DNA of 64,000 nucleotides from the NCBI RefSeq assembly GCF_003628125.1, contig NZ_RBZU01000019.1, forward strand, positions 26,348 through 90,347. The letters are read 5' to 3'. Positions 32,579-41,320 of this stretch are shown here, piece after piece. The notes beneath the pieces were generated by a model, which was not told the DNA's origin, ran no database searches, and saw nothing but the letters and a program-made list of their open reading frames with translations. The stretch's first letter is position 1. Every line of letters starts with the position of its first letter. Source of the stretch: Pararobbsia silviterrae. Its GTDB lineage: Bacteria; Pseudomonadota; Gammaproteobacteria; Burkholderiales; Burkholderiaceae. The translations under genes and the position numbers were made by a program.

Positions 32579-33669
32579 GCGGCGTTCCGTGCTTCGTTAT
32601 TGATGGGGATCACGCGATTGGGCTTGCTGTTCCAACCCTTGCACTCATCGGCCGTGAACTTGCCGGCTTTACTGCTGTCGCGCGTGTAACCGCAGAATCC
32701 CGCGCAGTGGTACATCTCGTGCTCGTCGTGCCACACGTGAAAGAGGGGCATCTCTTTCTGGAAAAGGATGTCGCGTAGCGTGCACGCACGCTCGAAGTTC
32801 ATAGTCGAAACAGCCGTCGCGAGCTCGGCTTCGAGACGCTTTCGACGGTCGCGCCCGTTGCGCTTGACGCGCAGGTTATCTGGACACTTCGTGAACAGTT
32901 CGAAGCTTGCGATGTTTCGCAAGCCGAATTTGTCGGTGACGACCCACCACATGTTGTTGATGTTGTAGTAGGCGGTCCCTGCCTGTATACGGCCCTTGTA
33001 GTCAGCGAACCAGACTCGTTGTCCGTGCACGACGCGTGCGCGTTCCGCGGACCGGTGGTTGTATTCGACTTCGTCGCCGCGCGGGCGCCCCGTCGCTTTG
33101 TCGTAATGCCGTGAGGCCTCGTAATGGGCCTGGATCCACTCAAGCGCCGTTACGCCGTTAAATCCGCGATTGCGCTCGGGCTCCGTGAACGTGTATCCAG
33201 TGAAGACGTTGCAGAGATAATCGCGAATGCGGCGCCGCGTGCGCTCCATCTCCAAACGCAGGAGGTAGGGCATCGCCTGTTCCTTGTTGGATTCATAGCG
33301 GCCCTCGTGATCGGGGCGCGTCGGAGTGTTGACGCTCTGGAACATTTCGAACTCGATGTGCCGGCCGGTCAGCGACAAGTCGGCCTTGAGATCGCCTTTC
33401 ACGCAGAAACGTTGGCGTTGAGCTGCCCAACGCGCGACATTGCCCCCGTAACGCTTAACGTCGAGTTCGTTGATCGGCGGCATCGAGCACGTCCAGCCGA
33501 GCCGGTTTAACGTCTGAATGATTCGCGCGAACACCTCGTGTTTGAATTGCCGCTCCCAGCGCTCGGAGGCGTCATGGCCCCCGCTGCCGCCTTCTTCCCA
33601 GACGTGCAGCGCGGCGTCATGGAACACGATGCGTCCCGAGCGGTCGATTTGTGCTTTCGTGAGACTCAT
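32575..33669 (-). CDS. Accessory protein with UVR-like motif
   Basis: 364 residues from ATG 33669. About residues 270-300 (RKRLEAELATAVSTMNFERA, CTLRDILF) match the short UVR helix pair used for protein contact in UvrB/UvrC. The N-terminal half is basic and aromatic; the C-terminal part has Cys/His (YHCAGFCGYTRD). Function unknown. Confidence 0.55.
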   Translation of the reverse strand: MSLTKAQIDRSGRIVFHDAALHVWEEGGSGGHDASERWERQFKHEVFARIIQTLNRLGWTCSMPPINELDVKRYGGNVARWAAQRQRFCVKGDLKADLSLTGRHIEFEMFQSVNTPTRPDHEGRYESNKEQAMPYLLRLEMERTRRRIRDYLCNVFTGYTFTEPERNRGFNGVTALEWIQAHYEASRHYDKATGRPRGDEVEYNHRSAERARVVHGQRVWFADYKGRIQAGTAYYNINNMWWVVTDKFGLRNIASFELFTKCPDNLRVKRNGRDRRKRLEAELATAVSTMNFERACTLRDILFQKEMPLFHVWHDEHEMYHCAGFCGYTRDSSKAGKFTADECKGWNSKPNRVIPINNEARNAA

Positions 33670-34166
33670 GCTTTCACCTGAACGGCTGTTGCTGCATGGG
33701 CGGCCTTGAACATGCCGCGCGTGAGCGTGATGTCGACCCCTTCGCGCAGCGTCGCGCGCAGGAGTGCTGTGTCGTCGGGACGATCCGACGTGAGGGATGC
33801 GCCGATGCGCGCGAATGGTTCGAGCGCGGTTCGCGCCACACGGCCGATCTGCGCGTCGCGCGCGGCGGCTCGTGCATACATGGGCAAGTCGTGCCATGAG
33901 TGATGCTGAAGGTGGCCGGCGCCTCCCTTCAACGCGTCGGCGATCTGCGAGAGGATGGAAGCGAGGCTGTCGGAAACTTGTCGCGCAAGTTCGGATTCGT
34001 CGATCTCGATCGGCTCAGCGCTGCCGTCGAGCACGCCGCGCAGGAAGTCGCGATAGACCGCGTTGAGCGCCGACCGGCGTACCTGCACGTATTCCTGCCG
34101 TTCGGTGAACGCGAGCGCCTGGCTGATGCTCACGATGTTGGCGACCTGTTCGCTGGTGAGGATCAT
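33666..34166 (-). CDS. Helical protein of unknown function
   Basis: 166 residues, helical, ATGA overlaps on both sides. MILTSEQVANIVSISQALAF at the start; a histidine-rich GHLQHHSWHD in the middle. No family recognised. Confidence 0.55.
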   Translation of the reverse strand: MILTSEQVANIVSISQALAFTERQEYVQVRRSALNAVYRDFLRGVLDGSAEPIEIDESELARQVSDSLASILSQIADALKGGAGHLQHHSWHDLPMYARAAARDAQIGRVARTALEPFARIGASLTSDRPDDTALLRATLREGVDITLTRGMFKAAHAATAVQVKA

Positions 34167-34939
34167 GCTGTTGCCTCCTCGCGCGGGGTCAACATGAGGG
34201 CTTTGCTGGCCTCGAACACGGCCGCGCTGCAGTCGCTATACCCGTGACCCGCCAGGATGCCGGCGGCGGCGCTCAGGCGCGTTGTCAGCGGTGTCTCGGC
34301 GTGGCGCTCCGGCGTCGATTCGTTCGCGTGCGTCGCCTCTTCGATTGCCTGGTCGATTTCGTCGAGCATGGCGTCGGCGACGATGCCCGCCAGTTCGCGC
34401 TGCTGCATCCGATCGTCGCCGCCGGAGTCCCACCGATCCTTGATGGCGGCGACTAACGCGCGTGCTGCCTTGAGCCCGGGCACTTTCCCTTCGCCGGCGA
34501 TATACGGGGCGAGCGCTTGCTCGAGCGCGACCGCGTCCTCGTCGCCCGGCGCGAGGGTGATCCGGCCCGCGGCCATTTTGGCGGTGCCCTTAAGGCGCGC
34601 GACGGTGAAGCTCACCGCGGAGCGCAGCCGATCGCCGATCGCGGCCGTGCGTCCGTTGAGCCAGAACGGGGCGAGCCAATGGTCGAGGCTCGCCGGCGGA
34701 TTGGTGCCCAGGTAGCCAAACGAGATCGCGCTATCGATCGCGTCTTTGACTAGGTCGCGCTGCGTCTGCTTGATAGTGGTTTCGGCCGTTGACAGGCGCA
34801 GCGCGAGCTGGTTGAGCGCGTTGTGCCCCGCTTGAGTGGGATCGAAATGCAGCGTGATCGACTTGCTTTCGATGTCGTGCGGGCAGGCGATCGCGCGCAT
34901 GTAGAGCGGTCCGGATTCGGGTTTCGTCTTGTCGGTCAT
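34163..34939 (-). CDS. Protein of unknown function
   Basis: 258 residues. Central helical region with AARALVAAIKDRWDSGGDDR and AGIVADAMLDEIDQAIEEAT. Part of the coupled early operon. No family recognised. Confidence 0.55.
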   Translation of the reverse strand: MTDKTKPESGPLYMRAIACPHDIESKSITLHFDPTQAGHNALNQLALRLSTAETTIKQTQRDLVKDAIDSAISFGYLGTNPPASLDHWLAPFWLNGRTAAIGDRLRSAVSFTVARLKGTAKMAAGRITLAPGDEDAVALEQALAPYIAGEGKVPGLKAARALVAAIKDRWDSGGDDRMQQRELAGIVADAMLDEIDQAIEEATHANESTPERHAETPLTTRLSAAAGILAGHGYSDCSAAVFEASKALMLTPREEATA

Positions 34940-34950
34940 GGTGGTGGGTG

Positions 34951-35187
34951 TCAGTGTTGGCGGATCCAGAGGCCTGCGACCATCTGAAGGCGCCCGGAGC
35001 GCCGCTCGCGGAAAATGAGGCGGTCGACGATGCGGTTTGCGGTGCCGTCATGGCGCGCGAATCCGTAGCGCTCCGCGCTGTCGACGATGTCGGCCATGCG
35101 GAATTGCTCGAGCGGCACGCGCTTGAGAATCGTGTCGAGCACCTCGTCCATCTGCTCGGGCTCGAGCTGCGAGTTCAGGTTCATCAT
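34951..35187 (-). CDS. Small winged-helix-like protein
   Basis: 78 residues. EQFRMADIVDSAERYGFARH then GTANRIVDRLIFRERRSGRL resembles a small winged helix. Possibly DNA-binding; no family recognised. Confidence 0.5.
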   Translation of the reverse strand: MMNLNSQLEPEQMDEVLDTILKRVPLEQFRMADIVDSAERYGFARHDGTANRIVDRLIFRERRSGRLQMVAGLWIRQH

Positions 35188-35233
35188 TCGGTGTTCCGTC
35201 AGGCTTCGATCGTCGGTTGTCCAGGGCTGCTGA

Positions 35234-36094
35234 CTACTTCGTAGCGCCGACCTGGATCATCGGGATCGCGTTGCCCATCATGTAGGTCGGGTAGTGGCCG
35301 TCCCACTTCTCGATCTTCATCTTCTCGATCAACGACGGGTTCGCCGCGAGCGACTGGCCGAGGATGTCGTTGGCCTTCGCGGTGTTTTGCGCGACCTGCA
35401 GCGCGGCTTCGCTCTCGACGACGCGCTTTTGCGCTTCCCACTTCGTTTGCGCGATCTCGTTCTCGACGCGAAGGGCGTTTTGCTGCGCGGTGATCTTTGC
35501 CTCGATCGCGTCGTTGAACTGCTTGCTGAATTGGAAGTCGACGATGTTCACCGCGCTGACGTTGACGCCGATGTTCTTGAAGCGATTCAGCAGGGCCTCG
35601 CGCACTTCCTGGCTGACCTGATCGCGGCGCTGAATCAGATCGGTTGCCTCGTAGCGCGCTGCGACTGCTTTGACGGTGTCGTGCACAGCGGGATCCATGA
35701 TCGTCGGCCACGGGTCGCTGCCAAGATTGGCGTAAATCGCCGCCGCGGCGGCCGGCAGAATGTTGAAGTTGACCGCGACCTTCATGTCGACCTGCTGGAG
35801 ATCCTTCGACGAGCCGGCGACATCCGATTCGGACTTGTGAACGCCGACATAGACGGTGTGCATCGTCTGCGAGATCGGCATGCGGAAATGGATGCCAGGC
35901 GCGTATGTTTTTTCAGACGGCGCGCCGAATGTGGTCATCACTCCCACGTAGCCGGCCGGAACAGTCGCGACGGGCATGAGGGCCCAAAGTGCGCCCAGGG
36001 CGACCACTGATAAAACGCAAATGATGGCGAGACGAAGCTGGCTCATGCTGCTCGTGCTGGATTCGTCGCGGTTAGGTTGGTTGGTCGATACCAT
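35234..36094 (-). CDS. SPFH/band 7 (prohibitin-like) membrane protein
   Basis: 286 residues from ATG 36094 (GGAG 8 bp upstream). One N-terminal transmembrane helix (LAIICVLSVVALGALWALMP), then an SPFH core (VPAGYVGVMTTFGAPSEKTY, NIGVNVSAVNIVDFQFSKQF) and a coiled-coil segment (ENEIAQTKWEAQKRVVESEA). Host relatives HflK/HflC and prohibitins scaffold membrane domains and restrain FtsH. The phage copy may act on FtsH, which controls many lysis/lysogeny decisions; this role is inferred. Confidence 0.85.
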   Translation of the reverse strand: MVSTNQPNRDESSTSSMSQLRLAIICVLSVVALGALWALMPVATVPAGYVGVMTTFGAPSEKTYAPGIHFRMPISQTMHTVYVGVHKSESDVAGSSKDLQQVDMKVAVNFNILPAAAAAIYANLGSDPWPTIMDPAVHDTVKAVAARYEATDLIQRRDQVSQEVREALLNRFKNIGVNVSAVNIVDFQFSKQFNDAIEAKITAQQNALRVENEIAQTKWEAQKRVVESEAALQVAQNTAKANDILGQSLAANPSLIEKMKIEKWDGHYPTYMMGNAIPMIQVGATK

Positions 36095-36154
36095 CGGGGT
36101 TTCTCCGGCTTTAGTTGAGTGATTGCGCCGCGACGTGCGGCGCTTGGGATTCGG

Positions 36155-38125
36155 TTAAGCGGCCGCGGCAGCACGCAACTCGTGCGCGAAATTAGCGCGG
36201 ATGATTGCGGCGGCGACCGGCGGGCAGACGCTGTTGCCGATCATGCGGACCTGAGCCGACTTGGAAAGGCGCTTGCCGTTGTGCTCGGGGTCGAGCACGT
36301 ACGAATCGGGGAAGCCCTGGGCACGCGCGAGCTCGCGCGGCGTGAGCATGCGCATGCCGATATCGACGATGGCGTAGTCCTCGCCGTGGATCGTCACGAG
36401 ACCGAGCCGGTCTTTCGTCGGGATCGTGTGCATCGGGTCGCGCAGATCCTGATGCTGGCCGCCTTCGCTGTAGTACTTGATCAGGAAGGCGCGCACCTCG
36501 GCGTGATGCAGTCCACCGGCGCTTACCGTGTGGAGCGGCTCGGCGACCGGTTGCGCGCCGCCGTTGTTGCGCAGCTTCACGAGGTGCGACACGGCGATCG
36601 CCGAATCGGCCTTCGCGGTGATTGTGGCAGCGGGCTCGCTCGCGTCGCGCGGCCGAGACTGACCAGCGCGGCCGCCACAGCCGACGATCTGAGCGGTGAC
36701 GAGCGCGTGGTGATCCTGCGTCGTGACCGTGCTCATCGGGTATGCGAGGTCCGCGCCGGGCGTTTCATTACCGCCGTAGTGCTTCGCGAGGAAGGCGGAC
36801 ACGAGGGCGTGCTTCGCGCCGCCCGCGACGACGGTGCCGAGTGGCTTGTCGATACCCGGCGCGCGCGGCGCCTGCCCGGCGCGCTCGCCGTATCCCGTCT
36901 GAATCAGCGTTGCGGCGACGATCTGCTGCTGGCCGCCGCTCGCAGTGATCGTGCTCAGCGGCGCTTTTGCGGATCGACCGGCCTTAACGCCCACGCGTTC
37001 CTTGTTGTGCTGCGCGAGGAATGCAGTAACGAGCGCTTGCTCGCTGCGGTTCGCGCCCGTGACGGTCGCGAGCGGTGCGTCGGCGCGCGCGCCGCGGTCT
37101 GAGCCCTGGTGCGTGACGTGCATCAAGGTCGGCGCGACCATCGCAAGGCTTCCACCGCGCGGATACGCGGTGATCGTGCGCAATGGTTCGCTCCCGCTGT
37201 GGACCGTGTCGCGGCCGTTGTAGTGCGCAATCGGAACGATGAAAGGGTCGGCGCTGTTCACGACGAACTTCATGATGCCGCGCGCGATACGCCGCAGCGT
37301 CGCATCCTTGAGCGGGCGATCGCGCTCGAAGATCGAGGGGCACGGGATCGACCAGTCGATGCATTCGGCCGCGGTGCGGTACGGCGCGAGCGCGCCGCGC
37401 GCGACGGCGTCCGAGTTCGGCGCGCCGTGCGTGGGCGCGGGCCAAACGATCGGAAGCCCATCGCGGCGCGCGAACAGATAGAGGCGCTTGCGAATCGTCG
37501 GCGTGCCGAAGTCGCACGCGCGCAGCACGCGCCATTCGACCTTGTATCCGAGCCCCGCGTAGAGTCGCTCCATCGGGAAGTCGGCGCCGAGCGTCTCGAA
37601 GATCTCGGGCACGTCCGGGTGCTCAGGCGACAGGCCGGACGAGAGCGCATCGACGAACGCGCGGAACGTGCGGCCTTTCTCGGCCTTGATCGGTTGGCCG
37701 TGCTCGTCGACCGGGCCCCAATCCTGGAACTCCTCGACGTTTTCGAGCGCGAGGCAGCGCGGCACCTGGAAGGTCCCCCACTTCAGGGCGATCCAGGCCA
37801 GCCCGCGGATCTTCTGGTCGCGCGGCTTGCCGCCCTTCGCCTTCGAGTGATGCTTGCAATCGGGGCTGAACCAGGCAAGCCCGATCGGCATCTGGTTCGT
37901 GATGAAGCCCGGGTGCACCGCAAAGACGTCTTCGCGATAGTGCCGCGTCGTCGGGTGGTTGGCCGCGTGCATCGCGAGCGCTTCGCCGTCGTGGTTGATG
38001 GCGATATCGACCGGGCGCCCGAAGGCCATCTCAATGCCCGTGCTCGCGCCGCCGCCGCCGGCGAAGTTATCCACGATGAGTTCGTGCCCCAAGTCGAGCT
38101 CGAAACTGATCTCGTCGCGCTTCAT
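36155..38125 (-). CDS. DNA (cytosine-5) methyltransferase with repeated central region
   Basis: 656 residues. Motif I FAGGGGASTG (about 21-30), motif IV SPDC with catalytic-type Cys90 (the usual PPC is PDC here), motif VI ENV at 128-130, motif VIII RKRLYLFARR, motif X IGNSVCPPVA near the C-terminus. About residues 310-590 contain eight units of the form P-L/M-x-T-V/I... A-x-V-x-A-F-L, in place of a classical target-recognition domain. No cognate endonuclease nearby; likely self-protection against host restriction. Confidence 0.85.
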   Translation of the reverse strand: MKRDEISFELDLGHELIVDNFAGGGGASTGIEMAFGRPVDIAINHDGEALAMHAANHPTTRHYREDVFAVHPGFITNQMPIGLAWFSPDCKHHSKAKGGKPRDQKIRGLAWIALKWGTFQVPRCLALENVEEFQDWGPVDEHGQPIKAEKGRTFRAFVDALSSGLSPEHPDVPEIFETLGADFPMERLYAGLGYKVEWRVLRACDFGTPTIRKRLYLFARRDGLPIVWPAPTHGAPNSDAVARGALAPYRTAAECIDWSIPCPSIFERDRPLKDATLRRIARGIMKFVVNSADPFIVPIAHYNGRDTVHSGSEPLRTITAYPRGGSLAMVAPTLMHVTHQGSDRGARADAPLATVTGANRSEQALVTAFLAQHNKERVGVKAGRSAKAPLSTITASGGQQQIVAATLIQTGYGERAGQAPRAPGIDKPLGTVVAGGAKHALVSAFLAKHYGGNETPGADLAYPMSTVTTQDHHALVTAQIVGCGGRAGQSRPRDASEPAATITAKADSAIAVSHLVKLRNNGGAQPVAEPLHTVSAGGLHHAEVRAFLIKYYSEGGQHQDLRDPMHTIPTKDRLGLVTIHGEDYAIVDIGMRMLTPRELARAQGFPDSYVLDPEHNGKRLSKSAQVRMIGNSVCPPVAAAIIRANFAHELRAAAAA

Positions 38126-38355
38126 TTATTCGATTCCTTCGATGAAATTGCTTGTTGAGCGACCAGCGCATCCTGCTCGACGCGCTGCCGGCGCCCGAGC
38201 GCGACGTGCTCGTCGAACTCTCGGCGGCTGATGCGGTTGTCGACGAACACGCGCGTCGCGAGGCGCATATCGCCCTTGAAGGCGAACATGCGGATCTGGT
38301 CGAGCGCCGAGTCGCGCCCGCGATCGCGTCGGCCGAACTGCGGGGCGCGCGTCAC
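38122..38355 (-). CDS. Small basic protein of unknown function
   Basis: 77 residues. GTG 38355 overlaps the upstream stop (GTGA), favoured over ATG 38418 which would overlap that gene by 66 bp. FAFKGDMRLATRVFVDNRIS and EFDEHVALGRRQRVEQDALV; helical, charged. It overlaps the methyltransferase start. Confidence 0.5.
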   Translation of the reverse strand: MTRAPQFGRRDRGRDSALDQIRMFAFKGDMRLATRVFVDNRISRREFDEHVALGRRQRVEQDALVAQQAISSKESNK

Positions 38356-38573
38356 GCGTGGCTCCGCGAGCAGCCGGAGCAGCGTGCGTCGCCGGGCGTG
38401 CCGCGCGCGTAGCCGCATTCCTTGCTCATCTGGACGGGCACGATCTCGATGACGGGCAGGCGCGTTTGCATGCGCCCGTGGTCCGCGAGCATCGTTTCCC
38501 ATCCGTTCTGCACGACGATCCTGTCGCGCGGCGCGGGGCGGTTCTGGCAGGCGTACGGGGCGATCGTGCTCAT
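38352..38573 (-). CDS. Small Cys-containing phage protein
   Basis: 73 residues. The C-terminal ECGYARGTPGDARCSGCSRS resembles the zinc-like tail of a short phage family. ATGA overlap with the upstream gene. Confidence 0.6.
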   Translation of the reverse strand: MSTIAPYACQNRPAPRDRIVVQNGWETMLADHGRMQTRLPVIEIVPVQMSKECGYARGTPGDARCSGCSRSHA

Positions 38574-39211
38574 GCGAGGGTCTCCATCAAGCGGCGGAAC
38601 TGCGGCGACGGGTCGGTGCCGAGGCTCTTGAGGAGGATCGCGATCTCGTTCGCGAGCACGACGGTCGGCTCGGGCAGCGGGGTCCAGGCTTCCGGCTGCG
38701 GGCACTCGGCGACGTCCATCGCGTGCGTCACCGTTTCGGCGCTGATCGCGTGCTCGAAGTGCGTCGTCGCCGCGACGGCGAGCGATTCCGCGCTCGGATG
38801 CTTGGACGCCTCGCTGACGACCCAGAGGCAGAGCCGGTGGAATTCACGCGGCGTTAGTTCCTCCGCCGCCCTGGACGCGCTCGATACCGGTCCGGATGCC
38901 GCCGGCGTCGGGCTGCTCTTTGCTGTGAGGGTGGGTCGTTTCTCACTCATTTGCGCTGCTTTCTTCGTGGGTTCGGTGGATGGCGTCGCTGCTTCGGGCG
39001 CCGGGTTCTCGCGCAGGAAACGGCGCATGTGCATGGATGCGAGGTTGTCGCCGGCTGAGTCGCACTTGCCGGTCGCAATCGAAAACGAGCGCTCGACGCC
39101 GTTGGGTGCTCTCAGGACCGCGCACATGCGGTTGGATTCGCGCTGAACGCGCACGACCTCAAGGCCGGCGCGCTCCGCGAGGTGCTTTATGTCGCGTGCT
39201 CGGTTGGTCAT
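38570..39211 (-). CDS. Protein of unknown function
   Basis: 213 residues from ATG 39211. N-terminal module (RDIKHLAERAGLEVVRVQRE) is joined by a Pro/Ser/Thr linker to a helical C-terminal module (REFHRLCLWVVSEASKHPSA). Coupled on both sides. No family recognised. Confidence 0.55.
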   Translation of the reverse strand: MTNRARDIKHLAERAGLEVVRVQRESNRMCAVLRAPNGVERSFSIATGKCDSAGDNLASMHMRRFLRENPAPEAATPSTEPTKKAAQMSEKRPTLTAKSSPTPAASGPVSSASRAAEELTPREFHRLCLWVVSEASKHPSAESLAVAATTHFEHAISAETVTHAMDVAECPQPEAWTPLPEPTVVLANEIAILLKSLGTDPSPQFRRLMETLA

Positions 39212-39510
39212 TTCACCGAATCGAGGATGGAGTCGATCTGCTGCATCGGACCGGTGAGGTCGCCGAGCGTGACGGTCGCCCCGGCGATCTGCTCGCGCAG
39301 CCCACGAAACGCGTGGATCAGGTCGGGCAGCTTCGTGTAGAGCGTCGCTTGCGCGAATGCATCCATCTGGCGCACGCGCGGGAATCGTCCGACCGTGATC
39401 GGTCCGTTGATGGTGTCGGCGACGACCGTGATGTCTGCCTCGGTCGTGCGTCCGATGCGATACGGGCCGGGGATGAGGCCCGCGACCTGGTCCTTTGCTT
39501 TGGGCGACAT
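39208..39510 (-). CDS. Protein of unknown function
   Basis: 100 residues. GLIPGPYRIGRTTEADITVV then AQATLYTKLPDLIHAFRGLR. Resembles short early-operon phage proteins; no function assigned. Confidence 0.5.
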   Translation of the reverse strand: MSPKAKDQVAGLIPGPYRIGRTTEADITVVADTINGPITVGRFPRVRQMDAFAQATLYTKLPDLIHAFRGLREQIAGATVTLGDLTGPMQQIDSILDSVK

Positions 39511-39521
39511 CGTCGTGCTCC

Positions 39522-39872
39522 TCAGCGGGCGTGGGCAAAGGTGCGTTCGAAATCCGCCGTGCGGTGCTGCTCGATGCCCCCGAATGCCGACGGCTGCCGG
39601 CCGAGCGCCGGTGCCGCGTTGCGCGCGCCCTTCGCCGCGTGAGCAATGCGCTTGCTATCCCCCTTGGCTTGCTCAAGCGCCTCGTCGGCCTCGATCTCGG
39701 ACTGCAGGCGTGCAATACGGGCCTCGAGCATGGGCACGCTCGACCGGTAGAACTCGAGTGCGCACTTGTGCTCGACGAGGGTGAAGCGCGCCTCGTGCAG
39801 CTTGAATTTCGACTCGCTACGCGGATCCTTCATCGCGAAAGCCTTGGCAATGCGTTGGAGCAGCTTCTTCAT
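39522..39872 (-). CDS. Coiled-coil protein of unknown function
   Basis: 116 residues from ATG 39872. MKKLLQRIAKAFAMKDPRSE, then a coiled coil (YRSSVPMLEARIARLQSEIE). Basic Ala-rich C-terminus. Confidence 0.5.
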   Translation of the reverse strand: MKKLLQRIAKAFAMKDPRSESKFKLHEARFTLVEHKCALEFYRSSVPMLEARIARLQSEIEADEALEQAKGDSKRIAHAAKGARNAAPALGRQPSAFGGIEQHRTADFERTFAHAR

Positions 39873-39919
39873 GTCGTTACCTTCTTTGGGAGGGAAGGCC
39901 GCAACCCGCGGCCCGAGGG

Positions 39920-40180
39920 TCAAGCCGTGTGCGTTGCGTGAGCCGCGTGCTGATGCTCGATGTGCTGCGGAGCGCTCGGGGGCGTGAGGCGCGAAATCCC
40001 GAGGACAAAGGAGACGTACCAGATGGCGCCGCAGACCATGCCCGTGCCGAGCATGTAGACGAAGAGGCGCGGGGTCGAAATCGTGTTCTGAGAAGGGTCC
40101 GCGTGCTTGCGGCCCGGCTGATTCTTCTTTTTACGAAGAAATTCGCGCTTGTCTGCGAAGTCGCGTGCGATCGTGTTCAT
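39920..40180 (-). CDS. Small single-span membrane protein
   Basis: 86 residues. Basic N-terminus (ADKREFLRKKKNQPGRKHAD), one transmembrane segment (LFVYMLGTGMVCGAIWYVSF), His-rich tail (HIEHQHAAHATH). Confidence 0.55.
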   Translation of the reverse strand: MNTIARDFADKREFLRKKKNQPGRKHADPSQNTISTPRLFVYMLGTGMVCGAIWYVSFVLGISRLTPPSAPQHIEHQHAAHATHTA

Positions 40181-40199
40181 GAGCGTCTCCGGTCGCGAC

Positions 40200-40445
40200 T
40201 CAGCAGTACGTCAGGGGGGTGATCAGCTTGATGCGGCCCGCTTCCTGGTGTGCGAGGAAGGACTCTGTCAGGGTCGCTACGTTCTCTGCGAATTCCGCGG
40301 CGTAGCGCTTGTGGCCTGCCTGGATGCAGCTTTCCATGCATTCGATGGTGTTGCCGGTGCGCTTCGCGACGGCGGTCAGCGCAGCCCTTCGGATCTCGTG
40401 CGAGGCCCTTCGGATCTCTACCAGCTTCGTCCCCTGTGTCTCCAT
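40200..40445 (-). CDS. First gene of the leftward early operon, unknown function
   Basis: 81 residues from ATG 40445 (GAGGCAGAG upstream). Helical, with AALTAVAKRTGNTIECMESC and RYAAEFAENVATLTESFLAH. It lies just downstream of the repressor-controlled promoter, so it is probably expressed earliest. Confidence 0.55.
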   Translation of the reverse strand: METQGTKLVEIRRASHEIRRAALTAVAKRTGNTIECMESCIQAGHKRYAAEFAENVATLTESFLAHQEAGRIKLITPLTYC

Positions 40446-40476
40446 CTCTGCCTCGCTTGTGCGTTGAAGTGAGGCA

Positions 40477-40505
40477 ATTGTGAAACTTACGAATCTGCAC
40501 GTCAA
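40477..40505 (-). promoter_or_regulatory. Leftward early promoter (PL-like)
   Basis: On the minus strand, TTGACG (40505-40500), 17 bp, CACAAT (40482-40477), about 32 bp upstream of the first leftward start codon. The -35 lies inside an operator. Confidence 0.6.
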
Positions 40506-40571
40506 GCAGAATGATGCGTTATTCGCAGATTTACGTGATACGCTTGCGCCATATTCTTCGAATAAAGCAAG
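40494..40571. promoter_or_regulatory. Operator cluster between divergent transcripts
   Basis: Three sites: TCTGCACGTCAAGCAGA (40494-40510), TGCGTTATTCGCA (40515-40527) and TTCTTCGAATAAAGCAAG (40554-40571). They are variants of the same TTCTGC/GCAGAA palindrome and cover the PL-like promoter, so the leftward operon should be silent in the lysogen. Confidence 0.6.
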
Positions 40572-40634
40572 TAATCGCGCAAAAGCGCCGCCCTCCTGTT
40601 GACGACGTAAACGTCTCGGGGCGTTGTCTTCGTT

Positions 40635-40650
40635 GTCGTGACGCGATGCT
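40635..40650 (+). promoter_or_regulatory. GTCGTGAY element 5
   Basis: GTCGTGACGCGATGCT, 43 bp before GTG 40678. A at position 12 and T at 16 are kept. Confidence 0.5.
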
Positions 40651-40677
40651 TGAGCACAACGTCTCTCGGGGCCGGTA

Positions 40678-41319
40678 GTGGCGCGCGTATCAATCAGCAA
40701 AGAGCAATGGCGTATCGCGCGGATCCAGTGGGAGGGTGATCCGCTGGTGTCGTACGCCGATATCGCCGAACAACTCACGACTTCGCGCCAGGCGGTCAAG
40801 CAGCACGCCGATCGCAACGGCTGGCAAAAGAAGATCGACGCCGCCGCGGTCGCTGAGAAAGCACACATCGCAGCGGATGCGAAAGTTTCATATGTGCCCG
40901 TGGGAACGCCGGAGCAAGCGCCCTCCGTTTACGTAGAAACCGCTGAAAACGTCGATCTGTCGCGCGCGCCGATGCGTCCCGCGCTGCCGACGCCGGTACC
41001 TGCAGGCACTGACTCGCAAACGGCATCGGTCATGGTCGAGCAGGGCGCCGTCGACATGCGTGCACAGGTGCTCGCGCAGCACCGGACCGAATGGAAGGCC
41101 GTACGCAGCAAGCTCTACAAGCTCTTGAAGGCGGGCGACTCGATGCCCGATGGGGATACCGCGCGCGCGGTAAAGGCCGTCGCCGAGTCGGTGAAGGTGC
41201 TGCAGGAAGGGGAGCGGAAGGCCTACGGCCTGGAGGCGCCCGGCGACCCGCGCAATCCCGGTGCGGGCCGGCCGGCGATCGTGATCAATCGCACGAAGGG
41301 GAAGACGATTGGTCGCTGA
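40678..41319 (+). CDS. HTH protein, possible terminase small subunit
   Basis: 213 residues, GTG start. N-terminal HTH (SYADIAEQLTTSRQAVKQHA) like those of small terminases and other phage DNA-binding proteins; the C-terminal part EGERKAYGLEAPGDPRNPGA is also seen in terminase small subunits. It lies 16 kb from the large subunit, so the assignment is tentative; a transcription factor is an alternative. Confidence 0.5.
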   Translation: MARVSISKEQWRIARIQWEGDPLVSYADIAEQLTTSRQAVKQHADRNGWQKKIDAAAVAEKAHIAADAKVSYVPVGTPEQAPSVYVETAENVDLSRAPMRPALPTPVPAGTDSQTASVMVEQGAVDMRAQVLAQHRTEWKAVRSKLYKLLKAGDSMPDGDTARAVKAVAESVKVLQEGERKAYGLEAPGDPRNPGAGRPAIVINRTKGKTIGR

Positions 41320-41320
41320 T

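Noticed and set aside
40126..40144. TTCTTC-N7-GAAGAA palindrome as another CI/Cro operator
   Set aside because: It lies inside a coding region as Lys/Arg/Phe codons; without a promoter nearby it may be chance.
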